A stretch of DNA of 64,000 bases from Balneolales bacterium ANBcel1 (GCA_029688905.1 JARULB010000001.1:1-64000), one strand, 5' to 3'; positions 40,474-49,420 are shown, counted from the stretch's first letter. Numbers and translations are program-made. Notes: a model not told the origin generated them from the sequence alone.

Positions 40474-40647
40474 GGTTTGCAGCGTCCCGGGCATACATCC
40501 GATACTTGCGTAACTTCATAGTGGCCCGGCCTGACGGCATCCGAAACAGGCAGTCCGTCAACTGCAGAGCAAAGATATCATTTTGGCGGATTCCTCACAA
40601 TAGAAAATGGAAATTGCCACCAGATTATGCTCCCTGAAAAGCCGGGA

Positions 40648-41583
40648 TCAGACTTCCAGTATCTCCATCGCCCGGTCACCGGCGAGCAACGGACTCACCT
40701 TCTTTTGGATCTCTTCCTTGAGAACGTCTACAATCTGTTCTTTCAGGTGATGCCGGTAGGTGACAATGCTGATCTGTCGTGCCGGCAGCGGCTCCCTGAA
40801 GTATTGGACCGATGCAAGTTCCTGTTGGGAAAAATCACGAACGGACAGTTCCGGCAGTATGGTGATCCCGTCATTGGCATCCACCAGCCGTTTCAGTGAA
40901 TCAATGCTTCCGGCTTCATAAACCAGGTTGTTTGGCGTTTTCTTGTGCTTTCTGAGTTCACACAGCTTCGCGATCTGGCTGCGCAGGCAGTGCCCCTCCT
41001 CAAGGAGCCACAGATTGTCCGGATCCAGTTCGTTCGGGGTGATATATTTTTCTCCGATGGGCTGCAGACCTTTGCCACGGTAGACCACAAACGGTTCGTT
41101 GTAGAGCGGAAGTTCGCGGATGGAGTCCTGCCCCAGTGGCGTTGCCAGTATCCCGGCATCAATCATGTTTGATTTCAGCCGGGCGATGGTCTCGCTGGTC
41201 GTCAGTTCATTGATGGTGACCCGCAGCCCGGGATAACCGGCCAGTAAATCCGGCAGAAAGAGCGGCAGCAGATACGGGGCAACGGTAGGAATCACCCCGA
41301 TCCGGAGTTCTCCTTCTACCTGGTCGGACATCTCACCCGCAAGGCGCTGCATATGTTCTACCTCCTCCCGGATACGACGGGCCTGGGCAATGATTCGTTT
41401 GCCGGTTTCCGTTGGCATTACGGGAGACCGGCTGCGATCAAATATTTTCACCCCGAGCTCCTCCTCAAGACGGTTCACCATCGTACTGAGGGTGGGCTGC
41501 GTTACGTGGCAATGCTCCGCCGCCCTGGCAAAATGACGAAACCGGTCAATGGCAATAATGTAGGTCAGCTGCTGAAAATTCAT
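40648..41583 (-). CDS. oxyR: Hydrogen-peroxide-sensing LysR-type regulator OxyR
   Basis: LysR-family transcription factor (311 aa). The N-terminal winged HTH is AAEHCHVTQPTLSTMVNRLE, followed by the effector domain. The peroxide-sensing Cys pair is visible: the segment EEGHCLRSQIAKLCELRK has two Cys nine residues apart, matching E. coli OxyR Cys199/Cys208. Thus it is OxyR rather than another LysR. ATG 41583 (MNFQQLTYIIAID) is the conserved start; the frame to 41649 adds a poor leader. Divergent from the repeat array and the MFS gene. Target genes and its operator cannot be identified here with confidence. Confidence 0.93.
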   Translation of the reverse strand: MNFQQLTYIIAIDRFRHFARAAEHCHVTQPTLSTMVNRLEEELGVKIFDRSRSPVMPTETGKRIIAQARRIREEVEHMQRLAGEMSDQVEGELRIGVIPTVAPYLLPLFLPDLLAGYPGLRVTINELTTSETIARLKSNMIDAGILATPLGQDSIRELPLYNEPFVVYRGKGLQPIGEKYITPNELDPDNLWLLEEGHCLRSQIAKLCELRKHKKTPNNLVYEAGSIDSLKRLVDANDGITILPELSVRDFSQQELASVQYFREPLPARQISIVTYRHHLKEQIVDVLKEEIQKKVSPLLAGDRAMEILEV

Positions 41584-41859
41584 AATCTCAGTAACGTTTC
41601 TGGTGGAAAACGGCATGGCGCCCTGGCTGTCGCCCCATCCGCTGCACATCAGGACAAGAACCCCTCAGCCAGACAACATATTCATTGGATATAGACACCG
41701 TCTATTGCAAGATAAACATTATCATAATAATTTAAATAACTTCTTTATTTGCACATGAATTGCCATGATTGCGCCCCAATCAACCCCATCCATCCCTCAA
41801 GCGCCTCGTGCGGTTCGCCGGTCGGAAATCTTTTGTGCTGGCTTGGTGAACTTGATGAA
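41584..41859. other. Region upstream of oxyR and the repeat array, no gene seen
   Basis: The first ~160 bases are the oxyR leader/promoter region with an AT-rich stretch at 41708-41750. The rest, up to the first repeat, has no gene I would support; short open frames lack family resemblance. Confidence 0.4.
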
Positions 41860-42213
41860 ATGATCATGACCGGGCTGGCATCAGGACACACAGGCACATG
41901 ACTAAAACCGGTCATGGAATTGCACGTGTCCATGTAATCAAAAATTTAAAATGCTGAACCGACGGTTACGAAGTGCTATGATCATGACCGGGCTGGCATC
42001 AGGACACACAGGCGCATGACTAAAACCGGTCATGGAATTGCACGTGTCCATGTAATCAAAAATTTAAAATGCTGAACCGACGGTTACGAAGTGCTATGAT
42101 CATGACCGGGCTGGCATCAGGACACACAGGCACATGACTAAAACCGGTCATGGAATTGCACGTGTCCATGTAATCTAAATTTTTAAAAGATGAACCGAAG
42201 ATCACGAAGTGCA
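41860..42213 (+). repeat. Tandem array of three 118-bp noncoding units
   Basis: Units start at 41860, 41978 and 42096, with an exact period of 118. Units 1 and 2 differ by one base (A/G near the middle). Unit 3 is the same for about 78 bases, then diverges. No protein-coding potential is evident across units. Each unit holds two interleaved complementary pairs, catgaccgg/ccggtcatg and ggacac/gtgtcc, plus a local catgac/gtcatg hairpin with an eight-base loop. Each unit ends in an aatc-aaaattt-type tail. A fourth copy is at 56741-56830 on the other strand. Lies between oxyR (minus) and the MFS gene (plus). Confidence 0.95.
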
Positions 42214-42440
42214 ATCAAATTTTTTAAACAGATGAAACACCTTGTTTTTCGTATTGCGATATTTCAGCCGGGCACCTAAACTATGGCGGTTATGTCGGCA
42301 CAGAAGCCGCCACAGCTTACAGAAGTCCGCTGTTCGAACCCTGCTGATCCCGGGAGCGCATTGGTAACAGCCATTATCAAACATAAAGCCACAGCACCAT
42401 TCCAAAGAAAATTGTCATACTGCTTGCCAGTACACTGACG
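42214..42440. other. Leader region between repeat array and MFS gene
   Basis: It starts with another copy of the AT-rich tail (aatcaaattttttaaa then tgaaac at about 42213-42238), then unremarkable sequence. From about 42387 the frame is open and encodes residues that look like the missing start of the downstream transporter. Confidence 0.5.
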
Positions 42441-43604
42441 GTGATGTCGGGCGCCACAATCGGCCCCGTTCTGCCCCTGATGAGCGAGGTGTTTGCCGAT
42501 ACGCCCAATGCGGCGTTTCTGACCCGCCTGATTCTGACCATGCCCGCCCTGTTTATTGTATTGTTCTCCACGTTGTGCGGATATCTTGTGGATCGCCACG
42601 GTCGCAAGAACATACTCTTGATGGCGACACTGCTGTATGGCATCTCCGGTTCGGCCGGTTTGTGGCTTGACTCCCTCACCGCCATCCTGATCAGCCGGGC
42701 GATGCTTGGCATGTCTGTGGCAGGGGTGATGACCGTCTGTATCACACTCATCGGCGATTATTACAGCGGCGACGAACGGCAGTATTTCGCCGGACTGCAA
42801 AGCGCATTTATGGCGTTCGGAGGTGTCGTGTTCATCTCCGCAAGCGGAGTGCTCGCCGACATCAGCTGGCGCGCACCGTTTCTGATATATACCATGGCGT
42901 TTTTACTGCTGCCCGCCATCGCCCTGATCATCACCGAACCGCCAGTGAATCGCGGCAGCGACAGTGAGCCGCCTGAGCCGAGGGGCACACCGGACACATC
43001 GCCGCCCCCCTCCCCCACATCGTTTCCCAAAGGGATCATCACCCTGATTATCGGATCGGCTTTCGCCGGCATGGCCATTTTCTACATGATCCCGGTTCAC
43101 ATGCCTTTTTTTATCAACAGCTTCGGCGATGTGAGCAACACCGCCATCGGCTTTGCCCTGGCCTCCTTTGTGCTCACCGGCGCAATCGTTGCCCTGAATT
43201 ACCAGCGGTTTCTGGTGCGTATGAGCTATGCTTCCATCTATCTGCTTTGCTTTTTTCTGCTCGGCACCGGATATATCCTCATCTCCTTTGCCGGCAGTTA
43301 CCACGAGATTTTTGCAGGCATGGTACTGGGTGGATTCGGATCCGGACTGCTGATGCCCAATAGCAACGTATGGATGCTTTCGGAGGCGCCGGCGCATCTC
43401 AGGGGCAGGCTTTCAGGCACACTTACGTCTGCGGTTTTCCTGGGACAGTTTCTGTCACCCATCCTCACCCAGCCGATGGTGGATGCCACATCCATCGATA
43501 CCGGTTTTCTGATCATCGGCCTGACGGTCGCTTCGGCCGCGCTGCTGGTAACAATCGGGTATCTCGTTTACACCAGCATCCGGAGCAGAATCCGACCGCG
43601 GTAA
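42441..43604 (+). CDS. MFS transporter, start codon unclear
   Basis: A 12-helix major facilitator superfamily protein. Signatures: GYLVDRHGRKNILLMATLLY between helices 2 and 3, SRAMLGMSVAGVMTV, and a long Pro/Ser/Glu-rich central loop (EPPVNRGSDSEPPEPRGT and the following residues). The first GTG/ATG (42441/42444) lies inside the first helix. The frame is open back to a TAA at 42384-42386, and the codons from 42399 read IPKKIVILLASTLTV directly into MSGATIGPVLPLM, a proper first helix. So translation probably begins at a rare start (ATT 42399) or the natural start was lost. Substrate unknown; 387 aa as given. Confidence 0.8.
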   Translation: MMSGATIGPVLPLMSEVFADTPNAAFLTRLILTMPALFIVLFSTLCGYLVDRHGRKNILLMATLLYGISGSAGLWLDSLTAILISRAMLGMSVAGVMTVCITLIGDYYSGDERQYFAGLQSAFMAFGGVVFISASGVLADISWRAPFLIYTMAFLLLPAIALIITEPPVNRGSDSEPPEPRGTPDTSPPPSPTSFPKGIITLIIGSAFAGMAIFYMIPVHMPFFINSFGDVSNTAIGFALASFVLTGAIVALNYQRFLVRMSYASIYLLCFFLLGTGYILISFAGSYHEIFAGMVLGGFGSGLLMPNSNVWMLSEAPAHLRGRLSGTLTSAVFLGQFLSPILTQPMVDATSIDTGFLIIGLTVASAALLVTIGYLVYTSIRSRIRPR

Positions 43605-43629
43605 AAGGCACGTCTCTCATCAACCTTTC

Positions 43630-43727
43630 CCCCGGCAGGAGAGTCAGGCAGTCCACCTATTGGCGGATCTAATGGAAGGCGCAATCGCGAAACTCCCCTC
43701 TCCCGGAAGGAGAGTCAGGCTCTCCAC
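43630..43727. repeat. Short imperfect direct repeat over the 3' end of the YgjV/GNAT gene
   Basis: The segments at about 43630-43656 and 43701-43727 share a pattern of cccgg, one base pair change, aggagagtcaggc and tccac. The second one contains the stop codon of the minus-strand gene and a small ctctcc/ggagag hairpin. It looks like a duplicated gene-end/terminator module. Confidence 0.6.
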
Positions 43728-44344
43728 TCGTAGCGATCCTGGCCGTCGGACGACGCGACGAATCCCGCTTTCTCCAGATAATTGCGGTGTTCCGGAGTTG
43801 AGCCATGAGCCACGAGCCTGTCAATCCCCTGTTCCTTCAGATAGCCCCGGTTATCCTCGAAGAGGAATGTTCCGATTTTGAAATCCCGGTAGTTGGGGAT
43901 CACGAAATCCAGCACCACCGTATGCAGCCCCGCTTCACCCGGACGGGTCACCAGCAGCCCGGCAGGCACCATGTTCCTGAGCACAAAAATACAGCGGTCC
44001 TGCTCCTGCAGGTCGTCCTGAAACTCCGGTTGAAATTTCCGAATCTCTTCCCGGTAAAACCGGATGAACGCTTTAATGTACTCACCATTGCTGCCGACTT
44101 TAAGAAGCTGGAAATACTCCTTGTCGCCCAGCATCCTGCTCAGATAGTAGATGTTGATCAGGACGATAAATCCATTCATGGCGGCGACGGGGGTGGCGCC
44201 TATCAGGATTCCGTAGAGACAAAAGGTGGCGGCACCGATCAGGTTGATAATCCTGAGCCGGATGATCGCGCTCATCATCAGCGAGACGGCAATCAGTACG
44301 GATGCCGTATAACCGATGATTTCATAAATAACATGGGTTTCCAT
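43715..44344 (-). CDS. YgjV-like membrane domain fused to GNAT-like domain
   Basis: A 209 aa protein. Residues 1-75 form about three membrane helices of the YgjV inner-membrane type (YEIIGYTASVLIAVSLMMS and RIINLIGAATFCLYGIL). Residues about 95-205 resemble an N-acetyltransferase: a beta strand with VLDFVIPNYRDFKIGTFLFE, and RLVAHGSTPEHRNYLEKAGF with the end-of-fold pattern. The classical acetyl-CoA loop Q/RxxGxG/A is weak (DFKIGTFLF). So the domain may bind acyl-CoA or may be a non-catalytic relative. Alone on the minus strand between convergent MFS and the YtxH gene. Confidence 0.7.
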   Translation of the reverse strand: METHVIYEIIGYTASVLIAVSLMMSAIIRLRIINLIGAATFCLYGILIGATPVAAMNGFIVLINIYYLSRMLGDKEYFQLLKVGSNGEYIKAFIRFYREEIRKFQPEFQDDLQEQDRCIFVLRNMVPAGLLVTRPGEAGLHTVVLDFVIPNYRDFKIGTFLFEDNRGYLKEQGIDRLVAHGSTPEHRNYLEKAGFVASSDGQDRYEWRA

Positions 44345-44345
44345 A

Positions 44346-44402
44346 AAAAAAAAGCCGGTATATGATCCTGAATACGTTTCAGGTCATGATACCGGCATTT
44401 TC
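44346..44402 (-). terminator. Strong terminator of the YtxH gene
   Basis: A hairpin of about 20 bp with gccggtat/ataccggc at its base and cctgaa/ttcagg near a four-base loop. On the minus strand it is followed by nine T directly before the next gene's ATG. Confidence 0.88.
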
Positions 44403-44434
44403 ACAAAGATAAAACAGGCGGCCTTCTCCGGCTG

Positions 44435-44746
44435 CTATTTCAGAGCTTTTCTGACATCCTTTTTAATGTCATCCGATTTATCCTTTCCCTTCTGGATGAT
44501 ATCCTCCGTCATGTTTTTTCCCTTGTCGATCATCTCTTCGGTGTCCTTCAGCGCCGCTTCGTAGCGACTGTTCATGTTCTTAACAAAATCATCGAACTCG
44601 GATCTCACCAGGTCGGCATACTCATCACCTTTTCGGGAAATCTGTTTTCTTGTTTTCTCCCCTTTGTCCGGAGCAAAAAGTACTCCAAGCAGGGCTCCGA
44701 TAAACGATCCGATAATTACACTGATCAGCATATTGAGTTTGCTCAT
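44435..44746 (-). CDS. YtxH domain protein
   Basis: A 103 aa protein with one N-terminal membrane helix (MLISVIIGSFIGALLGVLFA) followed by APDKGEKTRKQI, the YtxH/gas-vesicle-like signature, and then a Lys/Asp-rich helical tail with repeated KGKDK/KDVRK-type charges. Family members are small stress-associated membrane proteins of unknown role. ATG 44746 is preferred because GAGGGATT lies just upstream; ATG 44770 in frame is also possible. Ends at a strong hairpin terminator. Confidence 0.85.
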   Translation of the reverse strand: MSKLNMLISVIIGSFIGALLGVLFAPDKGEKTRKQISRKGDEYADLVRSEFDDFVKNMNSRYEAALKDTEEMIDKGKNMTEDIIQKGKDKSDDIKKDVRKALK

Positions 44747-44803
44747 AATCCCTCGCGATTTTTGGTTCATGGTATAGTTAGATAACACGATGCAGGACTC
44801 ATC

Positions 44804-44822
44804 TGTTCCGAAGTGCGGAACA
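44804..44822. other. Short perfect inverted repeat
   Basis: The arms tgttccg and cggaaca surround aagtg in the gap between fabF's stop and the YtxH start. It could be an operator or a weak terminator; there is no T run. Confidence 0.45.
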
Positions 44823-45002
44823 AGTGGCCACGTGCTCTTCAAATGGCTGCGGCTGAACCCGGCCAAAGGCATTCGTCATGGCTGGCCGCCGTCGATGTAT
44901 CCTCTTGCCCGGGCTATTCGTGACGGCTCAGCGGAGCGGCCGTTCCTTTCGCGCGGATGGTGACCACATATGTAACGACCGCGACCGGTTCGATCAGCCC
45001 TA

Positions 45003-46247
45003 TCAGACGGATTCAAAAATGGCGATACCGTTATGCCCGCCGAAACCGAACGTATTGCTCATCGCCACATCGATCTTTTTCTCCATGCTTTCGCCGATCA
45101 CGATATTGATATTGGAGGGGATTTGCGGATCCAGATCGGTGGTATTGATGGTAGGAGGAATCACATTGTCCCGAAGCGCCAGTATGGTAATGATCGCTTC
45201 GATGGCGCCGGCCGCACCCATCAGGTGCCCGGTCATGGATTTGGTGGCGCTTATCCACAGGTCGTTCTTTCCGGAGCCTACCATCGACGCGATGGCTTTG
45301 ATCTCGCTGATATCACCCACCGGGGTGGATGTCGCATGCGGGTTCAGGTAATTAACATCACTGATATCCCGTTTTGCTTCGGCAAGCGCGCGTTTCATTC
45401 CCTCGATAGCGCCAATACCTTCGGGATGGGTGGCCGAAAGATGGTAAGCGTCGGCGGTCATGGCCGCACCGGTCACTTCACAGTAAATATGCGCGCCCCG
45501 GGCCACGGCATGGTCATAATCCTCCAGAACAATGGCTCCGGCCCCTTCTCCCATGACAAATCCGTCGCGGCCGGTGTCAAACGGCCGGGATGCCGATTTC
45601 GGGTCATCGTTCCTCGGCGACATCGCCTTCATGGCCGAAAAGCCGCCCACAGAGCCTTCCGTAATCGGGGATTCCGATCCGCCGGTAACGATCACCTTCG
45701 CCTTCCCCCATTTGATATAGTTGAATGCGTCCATGATGGCGGTATTGGACGTGGCACAGGCCGAAACAGTGGTGTAATTGACTCCCATGTAGCCGTTGCG
45801 CATGGATATCATTCCGGAGGCCATATTGGCGATGAGCTTGGGCACAAAAAACGGGCTAAACCGCGGGGTGCCGTCGCCCTGATAATAGGCTTTCATCTGC
45901 TCTTCGAACGTCATCATCCCGCCCTGTCCGGTACCCCAGATGACACCGACATCAAAAGGAGACATTTTCGAGAAATCGAATCCGGAGTCCCTGATCGCCT
46001 GGTCGGAGGCAATCAGCGCATATTGCGTAAACATGTCCGAGCGTTTGATATCGGCCCGATCCAGGTGGTCGGCGGCATTGAAGTCCTTTAGCTCGCAGGC
46101 AAAGCGGGTGCGAAATTTTTCGGGGTTGAACCTGGTGATGGGGCCGGCACCGCTCACTCCGTTTTTGACGTTATCCCAGAATGTGTCCAGGTCGTTGCCA
46201 AGCGGGGCCAGGGCGCCCAGGCCGGTAACTACTACTCTGTTAGACAT
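45003..46247 (-). CDS. fabF: 3-Oxoacyl-[acyl-carrier-protein] synthase II
   Basis: Condensing enzyme for elongation of fatty acids. The 414 aa thiolase-fold protein starts MSNRVVVTGLGALAPLGND. The catalytic Cys is in VSACATSN, the first His in LNPHATSTPVGD, and the second in KSMTGHLMGAAGAIEA, so the CHH triad is intact. The acpP gene that often precedes fabF is not present. It is divergent from msrB, about 230 bp apart. Confidence 0.97.
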   Translation of the reverse strand: MSNRVVVTGLGALAPLGNDLDTFWDNVKNGVSGAGPITRFNPEKFRTRFACELKDFNAADHLDRADIKRSDMFTQYALIASDQAIRDSGFDFSKMSPFDVGVIWGTGQGGMMTFEEQMKAYYQGDGTPRFSPFFVPKLIANMASGMISMRNGYMGVNYTTVSACATSNTAIMDAFNYIKWGKAKVIVTGGSESPITEGSVGGFSAMKAMSPRNDDPKSASRPFDTGRDGFVMGEGAGAIVLEDYDHAVARGAHIYCEVTGAAMTADAYHLSATHPEGIGAIEGMKRALAEAKRDISDVNYLNPHATSTPVGDISEIKAIASMVGSGKNDLWISATKSMTGHLMGAAGAIEAIITILALRDNVIPPTINTTDLDPQIPSNINIVIGESMEKKIDVAMSNTFGFGGHNGIAIFESV

Positions 46248-46478
46248 GAATCTCCTCTATAATTTATGAAGGCCACCGTCCGGGAAAGAAACACACCCTC
46301 TTGTGGCCTGTTGCCAAACAGCGCGCAAAATAAGGAAATTCAACGGGATCATCATCACGGAAATGAAGGGAATGATACCGGCGACAACCTGTGTTTGCGG
46401 ATAAGCGGGTTATCGTACCGGCGCCGATGCTTTTGAAACCTGCGCGCCTGGCGCGGTTCCATCCACCAAAAAACCACC

Positions 46479-47027
46479 ATGACTATGAGCGATAAAAGAG
46501 GTAACCGGACAGATGACAGCGCCGTTGCGGCCCCAACACCGGAATGGTTTGATTTCGGATTGTTTCCCTCACCGGATCAAAAACTGGAACTGAACGATAC
46601 GGAGTGGCGGGAACGTCTTTCCGAAAACGAATACCGGGTGCTGCGCTCGGAGGGAACCGAGCGGCCCTTTGACAATGAATATTTCGGTACAAAGACCGAA
46701 GGGGTCTATGTGTGCCGAAGCTGCTCGAACCCGCTGTTCTCGTCCGTTGCCAAGTATGATTCGGGGACGGGATGGCCTAGTTTTTATGCGCCGCTCTCGC
46801 CCGATCATGTGGGCGAAAAATCGGATCACAAACTGCTTATGGAGCGTGTAGAGGTGCATTGCGCACGATGCGGTTCGCATCTGGGACATGTATTCGACGA
46901 CGGGCCCGCGCCTACCGGCTTGCGCTACTGCATGAATTCGACCACCCTGCGCCTGATTGATGAGCCTGCTCACGCGCACATTGCCGCCGGACGGGAGGAT
47001 GAGCTTCTCTTCACACTGAACCGCTGA
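46479..47027 (+). CDS. msrB: Methionine-R-sulfoxide reductase B
   Basis: Repairs oxidised methionine. The 182 aa protein has the zinc Cys pairs CRSC and CARC, the substrate motif YDSGTGWPSFYAP, and GSHLGHVFDDGPAPTGLRYC with the catalytic Cys in RYCMNS. Before the domain is a 50-residue N-terminal part rich in Asp and Pro (DDSAVAAPTPEWFDFGLFP) with no signal peptide, so it is cytoplasmic. Start ATG 46479; ATG 46485 is in frame too. Stop is about 95 bp before a hairpin. Confidence 0.95.
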   Translation: MTMSDKRGNRTDDSAVAAPTPEWFDFGLFPSPDQKLELNDTEWRERLSENEYRVLRSEGTERPFDNEYFGTKTEGVYVCRSCSNPLFSSVAKYDSGTGWPSFYAPLSPDHVGEKSDHKLLMERVEVHCARCGSHLGHVFDDGPAPTGLRYCMNSTTLRLIDEPAHAHIAAGREDELLFTLNR

Positions 47028-47120
47028 AATCTGATGCTATGTTCTATGTTTTGCGGATGATTGCTCTGATTTTCGGTGCTTTTCCATGCAACCGCTGAAA
47101 ATCGCGACTCCATGAATCCC

Positions 47121-47147
47121 GCAGGGCCGCACGTGATCCGGCCCTGC
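47121..47147. terminator. Hairpin between msrB and convergent SDR-like gene
   Basis: Arms gcagggccg and cggccctgc (nine perfect pairs) with a nine-base loop sit in the gap between convergent stops. No T run, so it may be a terminator stem or a palindromic repeat. Confidence 0.55.
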
Positions 47148-47162
47148 CTGTTCCGCTGATGA

Positions 47163-47822
47163 TTACGGATGGTGCCCGCCGGTCGATGCCGCGTTCCGGA
47201 TGGCCTTGTCGATTTCCATATCACCCGTGACCAGATCCCATTGGTGGCCGACAGATTCGGGGCTTTCCAGGACTTCCGCTACAACGGCGGCCACATCAGC
47301 GCGCGGTATTTCGCCTCCGGGGAGATCCGGAGCCAGGGAAACCCGTCCACGGGGCAGATCGTCAATGAGCCTGCCGGGGCGGATAATGGTGTAATCGAGT
47401 CCGCTTTCGCGCAGAGCCTTGTCGGCCTCCGCCTTGGCTTTCTGATACACCTGGAACACTTCATTGCCGCGCGGTTCCTCAACCTTCATGGCGCTGATCA
47501 TCACATATCGGCGGATATTGTTCTTTTTGGCGGCTTCAATCAGTTTGAGCGCCCCGTCCCGGTCGACGGTCCATTTTCGCGCCGCTCCGCTGCCCGGACC
47601 GGCACCCGCCGCAAAGACAACGGCGTCAACCTCACCGACCGCATCGGAAATATCGTCGCTCTTTTCGATGTCACAGATTACCGGTTCGGCGCCGGCTTCC
47701 CTGACTTCATCGGCATGCTCCTCATTCCGGATGATGCCGAACACCTGGTGGCCGTTACTCTTAAGTATGGAGTGCAACAACATGGCGATTTGGCCATGTC
47801 CTCCTGCCATAGCGATCTTCAT
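47163..47822 (-). CDS. NAD(P)-binding SDR-like protein (YwnB type)
   Basis: A 219 aa Rossmann-fold protein of the atypical short-chain reductase group. The cofactor motif is MAGGHGQIAMLLHSILKSNG at the N terminus, with VVFAAGAGPG in strand 4 and the active-site-like region YQKAKAEADKALRESGLDYT with Tyr and Lys. Such proteins include flavin reductase/isomerase-like and quinone-associated members; no substrate can be inferred. Alone on the minus strand, downstream of gltD by 113 bp. Confidence 0.85.
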   Translation of the reverse strand: MKIAMAGGHGQIAMLLHSILKSNGHQVFGIIRNEEHADEVREAGAEPVICDIEKSDDISDAVGEVDAVVFAAGAGPGSGAARKWTVDRDGALKLIEAAKKNNIRRYVMISAMKVEEPRGNEVFQVYQKAKAEADKALRESGLDYTIIRPGRLIDDLPRGRVSLAPDLPGGEIPRADVAAVVAEVLESPESVGHQWDLVTGDMEIDKAIRNAASTGGHHP

Positions 47823-47935
47823 TTTTGCCTTTCACTTCTTTTTCTGATGGATTGCTATACACGTAAACAGTTTGTGTGCTATATCATTCCAAAAAATGAC
47901 AAATAAAGCAAAAAAACGGGGCCGCGAGTTTCGAA

Positions 47936-49420
47936 TCAGGGCAGTTCGGTGCTTCCCATCAGCCAGCGGTCGCATTCACGCGCCACGCCACGGCCTTCGT
48001 TGATCGCCCAGACGATCAGGCTTTGCCCTCTCCGCATGTCACCGGCGGCAAACACGCCATCCACATTGGTGTTATAGACTTCGTGTTCGGCTCTGGCGTT
48101 GGAGCGCTCGTCACGCTTCACATTGAGCTGATCCAGCAAGGGGTTCTCCGGTCCGAGGAAGCCCATGGCCAACAGCACCAGATCCGCTTTCCACACTTTT
48201 TCCGTGCCGGGTACTTCCTTCGGGGCCATCCGTCCGTTATCGCCCTTTTCCCAGGTGATTTGCACGGTATGCAGCTCCTTGACGCGGCCATTCTTATCGC
48301 CGGTCAATTTCCTGGTCATGATCTCGTACTGCCGCGGGTCGTCGCCAAATTTTTCGCGGGCCTCTTCCTGGCCGTAATCCAGCCGGTAGATATTGGGCCA
48401 CTGCGGCCAGGGGTTGGAATCCGCACGGGAGTCCGGCGGGCGAGGCATGATTTCGAACTGGGTAATTGTTTCGCATTGATGGCGCAAAGAGGTGCTCACG
48501 CAGTCGGTACCGGTGTCGCCGCCGCCGATCACAATCACGTTTTTATCTTTGGCGGAAATGAACTTGCCGTCACTGTGATCCGAGTCGAGCAGGCTTTTGG
48601 TGTCGGCATGCAGGAACTCCATGGCAAAATGGATACCTTCAAGGTCGCGTCCCTCGATGGGAAGGTCACGTGGCGCAGTAGCGCCTCCGGCCAGAATCAG
48701 GGCGTCGTGGCGTTTCTGAAGCTCTTTGGCGGAAACATCCTTTCCAACCTCGGTATTGGTGACAAATTCGATGCCCTCAGCCTCAAGGATGTCCACCCGG
48801 CGCTGCACAACGGACTTCTCCAGTTTCATATTGGGGATTCCGTAGGTAAGCAGCCCCCCGATCCGGTCGGCACGCTCATAGACGGTAACCTTGTGTCCGG
48901 CTTTATTGAGCTGTGCGGCGGCTGCGAGTCCGGCCGGTCCCGACCCCACAATCCCGACCGTTTTTCCGGTTCGTTTCTCCGGGGGCTCCGGAACCACCCA
49001 CCCTTCTTCAAAACCACGATCGATGATCGCCTGTTCAATGCTTTTGATAGACACCGGCGGCTCGATGATGCCCAGTACGCAGGAGCCTTCGCACGGCGCC
49101 GGACACACACGACCGGTGAATTCCGGAAAGTTATTGGTTTTATGAAGCCGGTGCAGCGCCTCTTTCCATTTACCACGGTACACCAGGTCGTTCCACTCAG
49201 GAATGAGGTTGTAGACGGGGCAGCCACGGGCTCCGCCTTCGGCCATTGAACCGGTCTGGCAAAACGGAATGCCGCAATCCATGCACCGGGCGCCCTGCGT
49301 TTTCAGCTCCTCCTCGGTCAGCGCAACGTTGATTTCATCCCAGGATTCGATACGTTCCCTGGCATTGCTGTAAGGAGTGGATTTTCGTTCGTACTCCAGA
49401 AATCCGGTTGGTTTACCCAT
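47936..49420 (-). CDS. gltD: Glutamate synthase small subunit
   Basis: NADPH-oxidising, FAD-containing beta subunit of GOGAT, supplying electrons to GltB. The 494 aa protein has the N-terminal 4Fe-4S cysteines CMDCGIPFC and CPAPCEGSC, the FAD motif [18 protein letters not shown], the NADPH motif [13 protein letters not shown], and a C-terminal [19 protein letters not shown]. Normal length. On the same strand as gltB and 131 bp downstream of it, presumably the same operon. Confidence 0.96.
   Translation of the reverse strand: MGKPTGFLEYERKSTPYSNARERIESWDEINVALTEEELKTQGARCMDCGIPFCQTGSMAEGGARGCPVYNLIPEWNDLVYRGKWKEALHRLHKTNNFPEFTGRVCPAPCEGSCVLGIIEPPVSIKSIEQAIIDRGFEEGWVVPEPPEKRTGKTVGIVGSGPAGLAAAAQLNKAGHKVTVYERADRIGGLLTYGIPNMKLEKSVVQRRVDILEAEGIEFVTNTEVGKDVSAKELQKRHDALILAGGATAPRDLPIEGRDLEGIHFAMEFLHADTKSLLDSDHSDGKFISAKDKNVIVIGGGDTGTDCVSTSLRHQCETITQFEIMPRPPDSRADSNPWPQWPNIYRLDYGQEEAREKFGDDPRQYEIMTRKLTGDKNGRVKELHTVQITWEKGDNGRMAPKEVPGTEKVWKADLVLLAMGFLGPENPLLDQLNVKRDERSNARAEHEVYNTNVDGVFAAGDMRRGQSLIVWAINEGRGVARECDRWLMGSTELP

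Noticed and set aside
41860-42213. CRISPR array
   Set aside because: The repeats are directly adjacent, 118 bp long and nearly identical over their whole length, with no unique spacers and no cas genes nearby.
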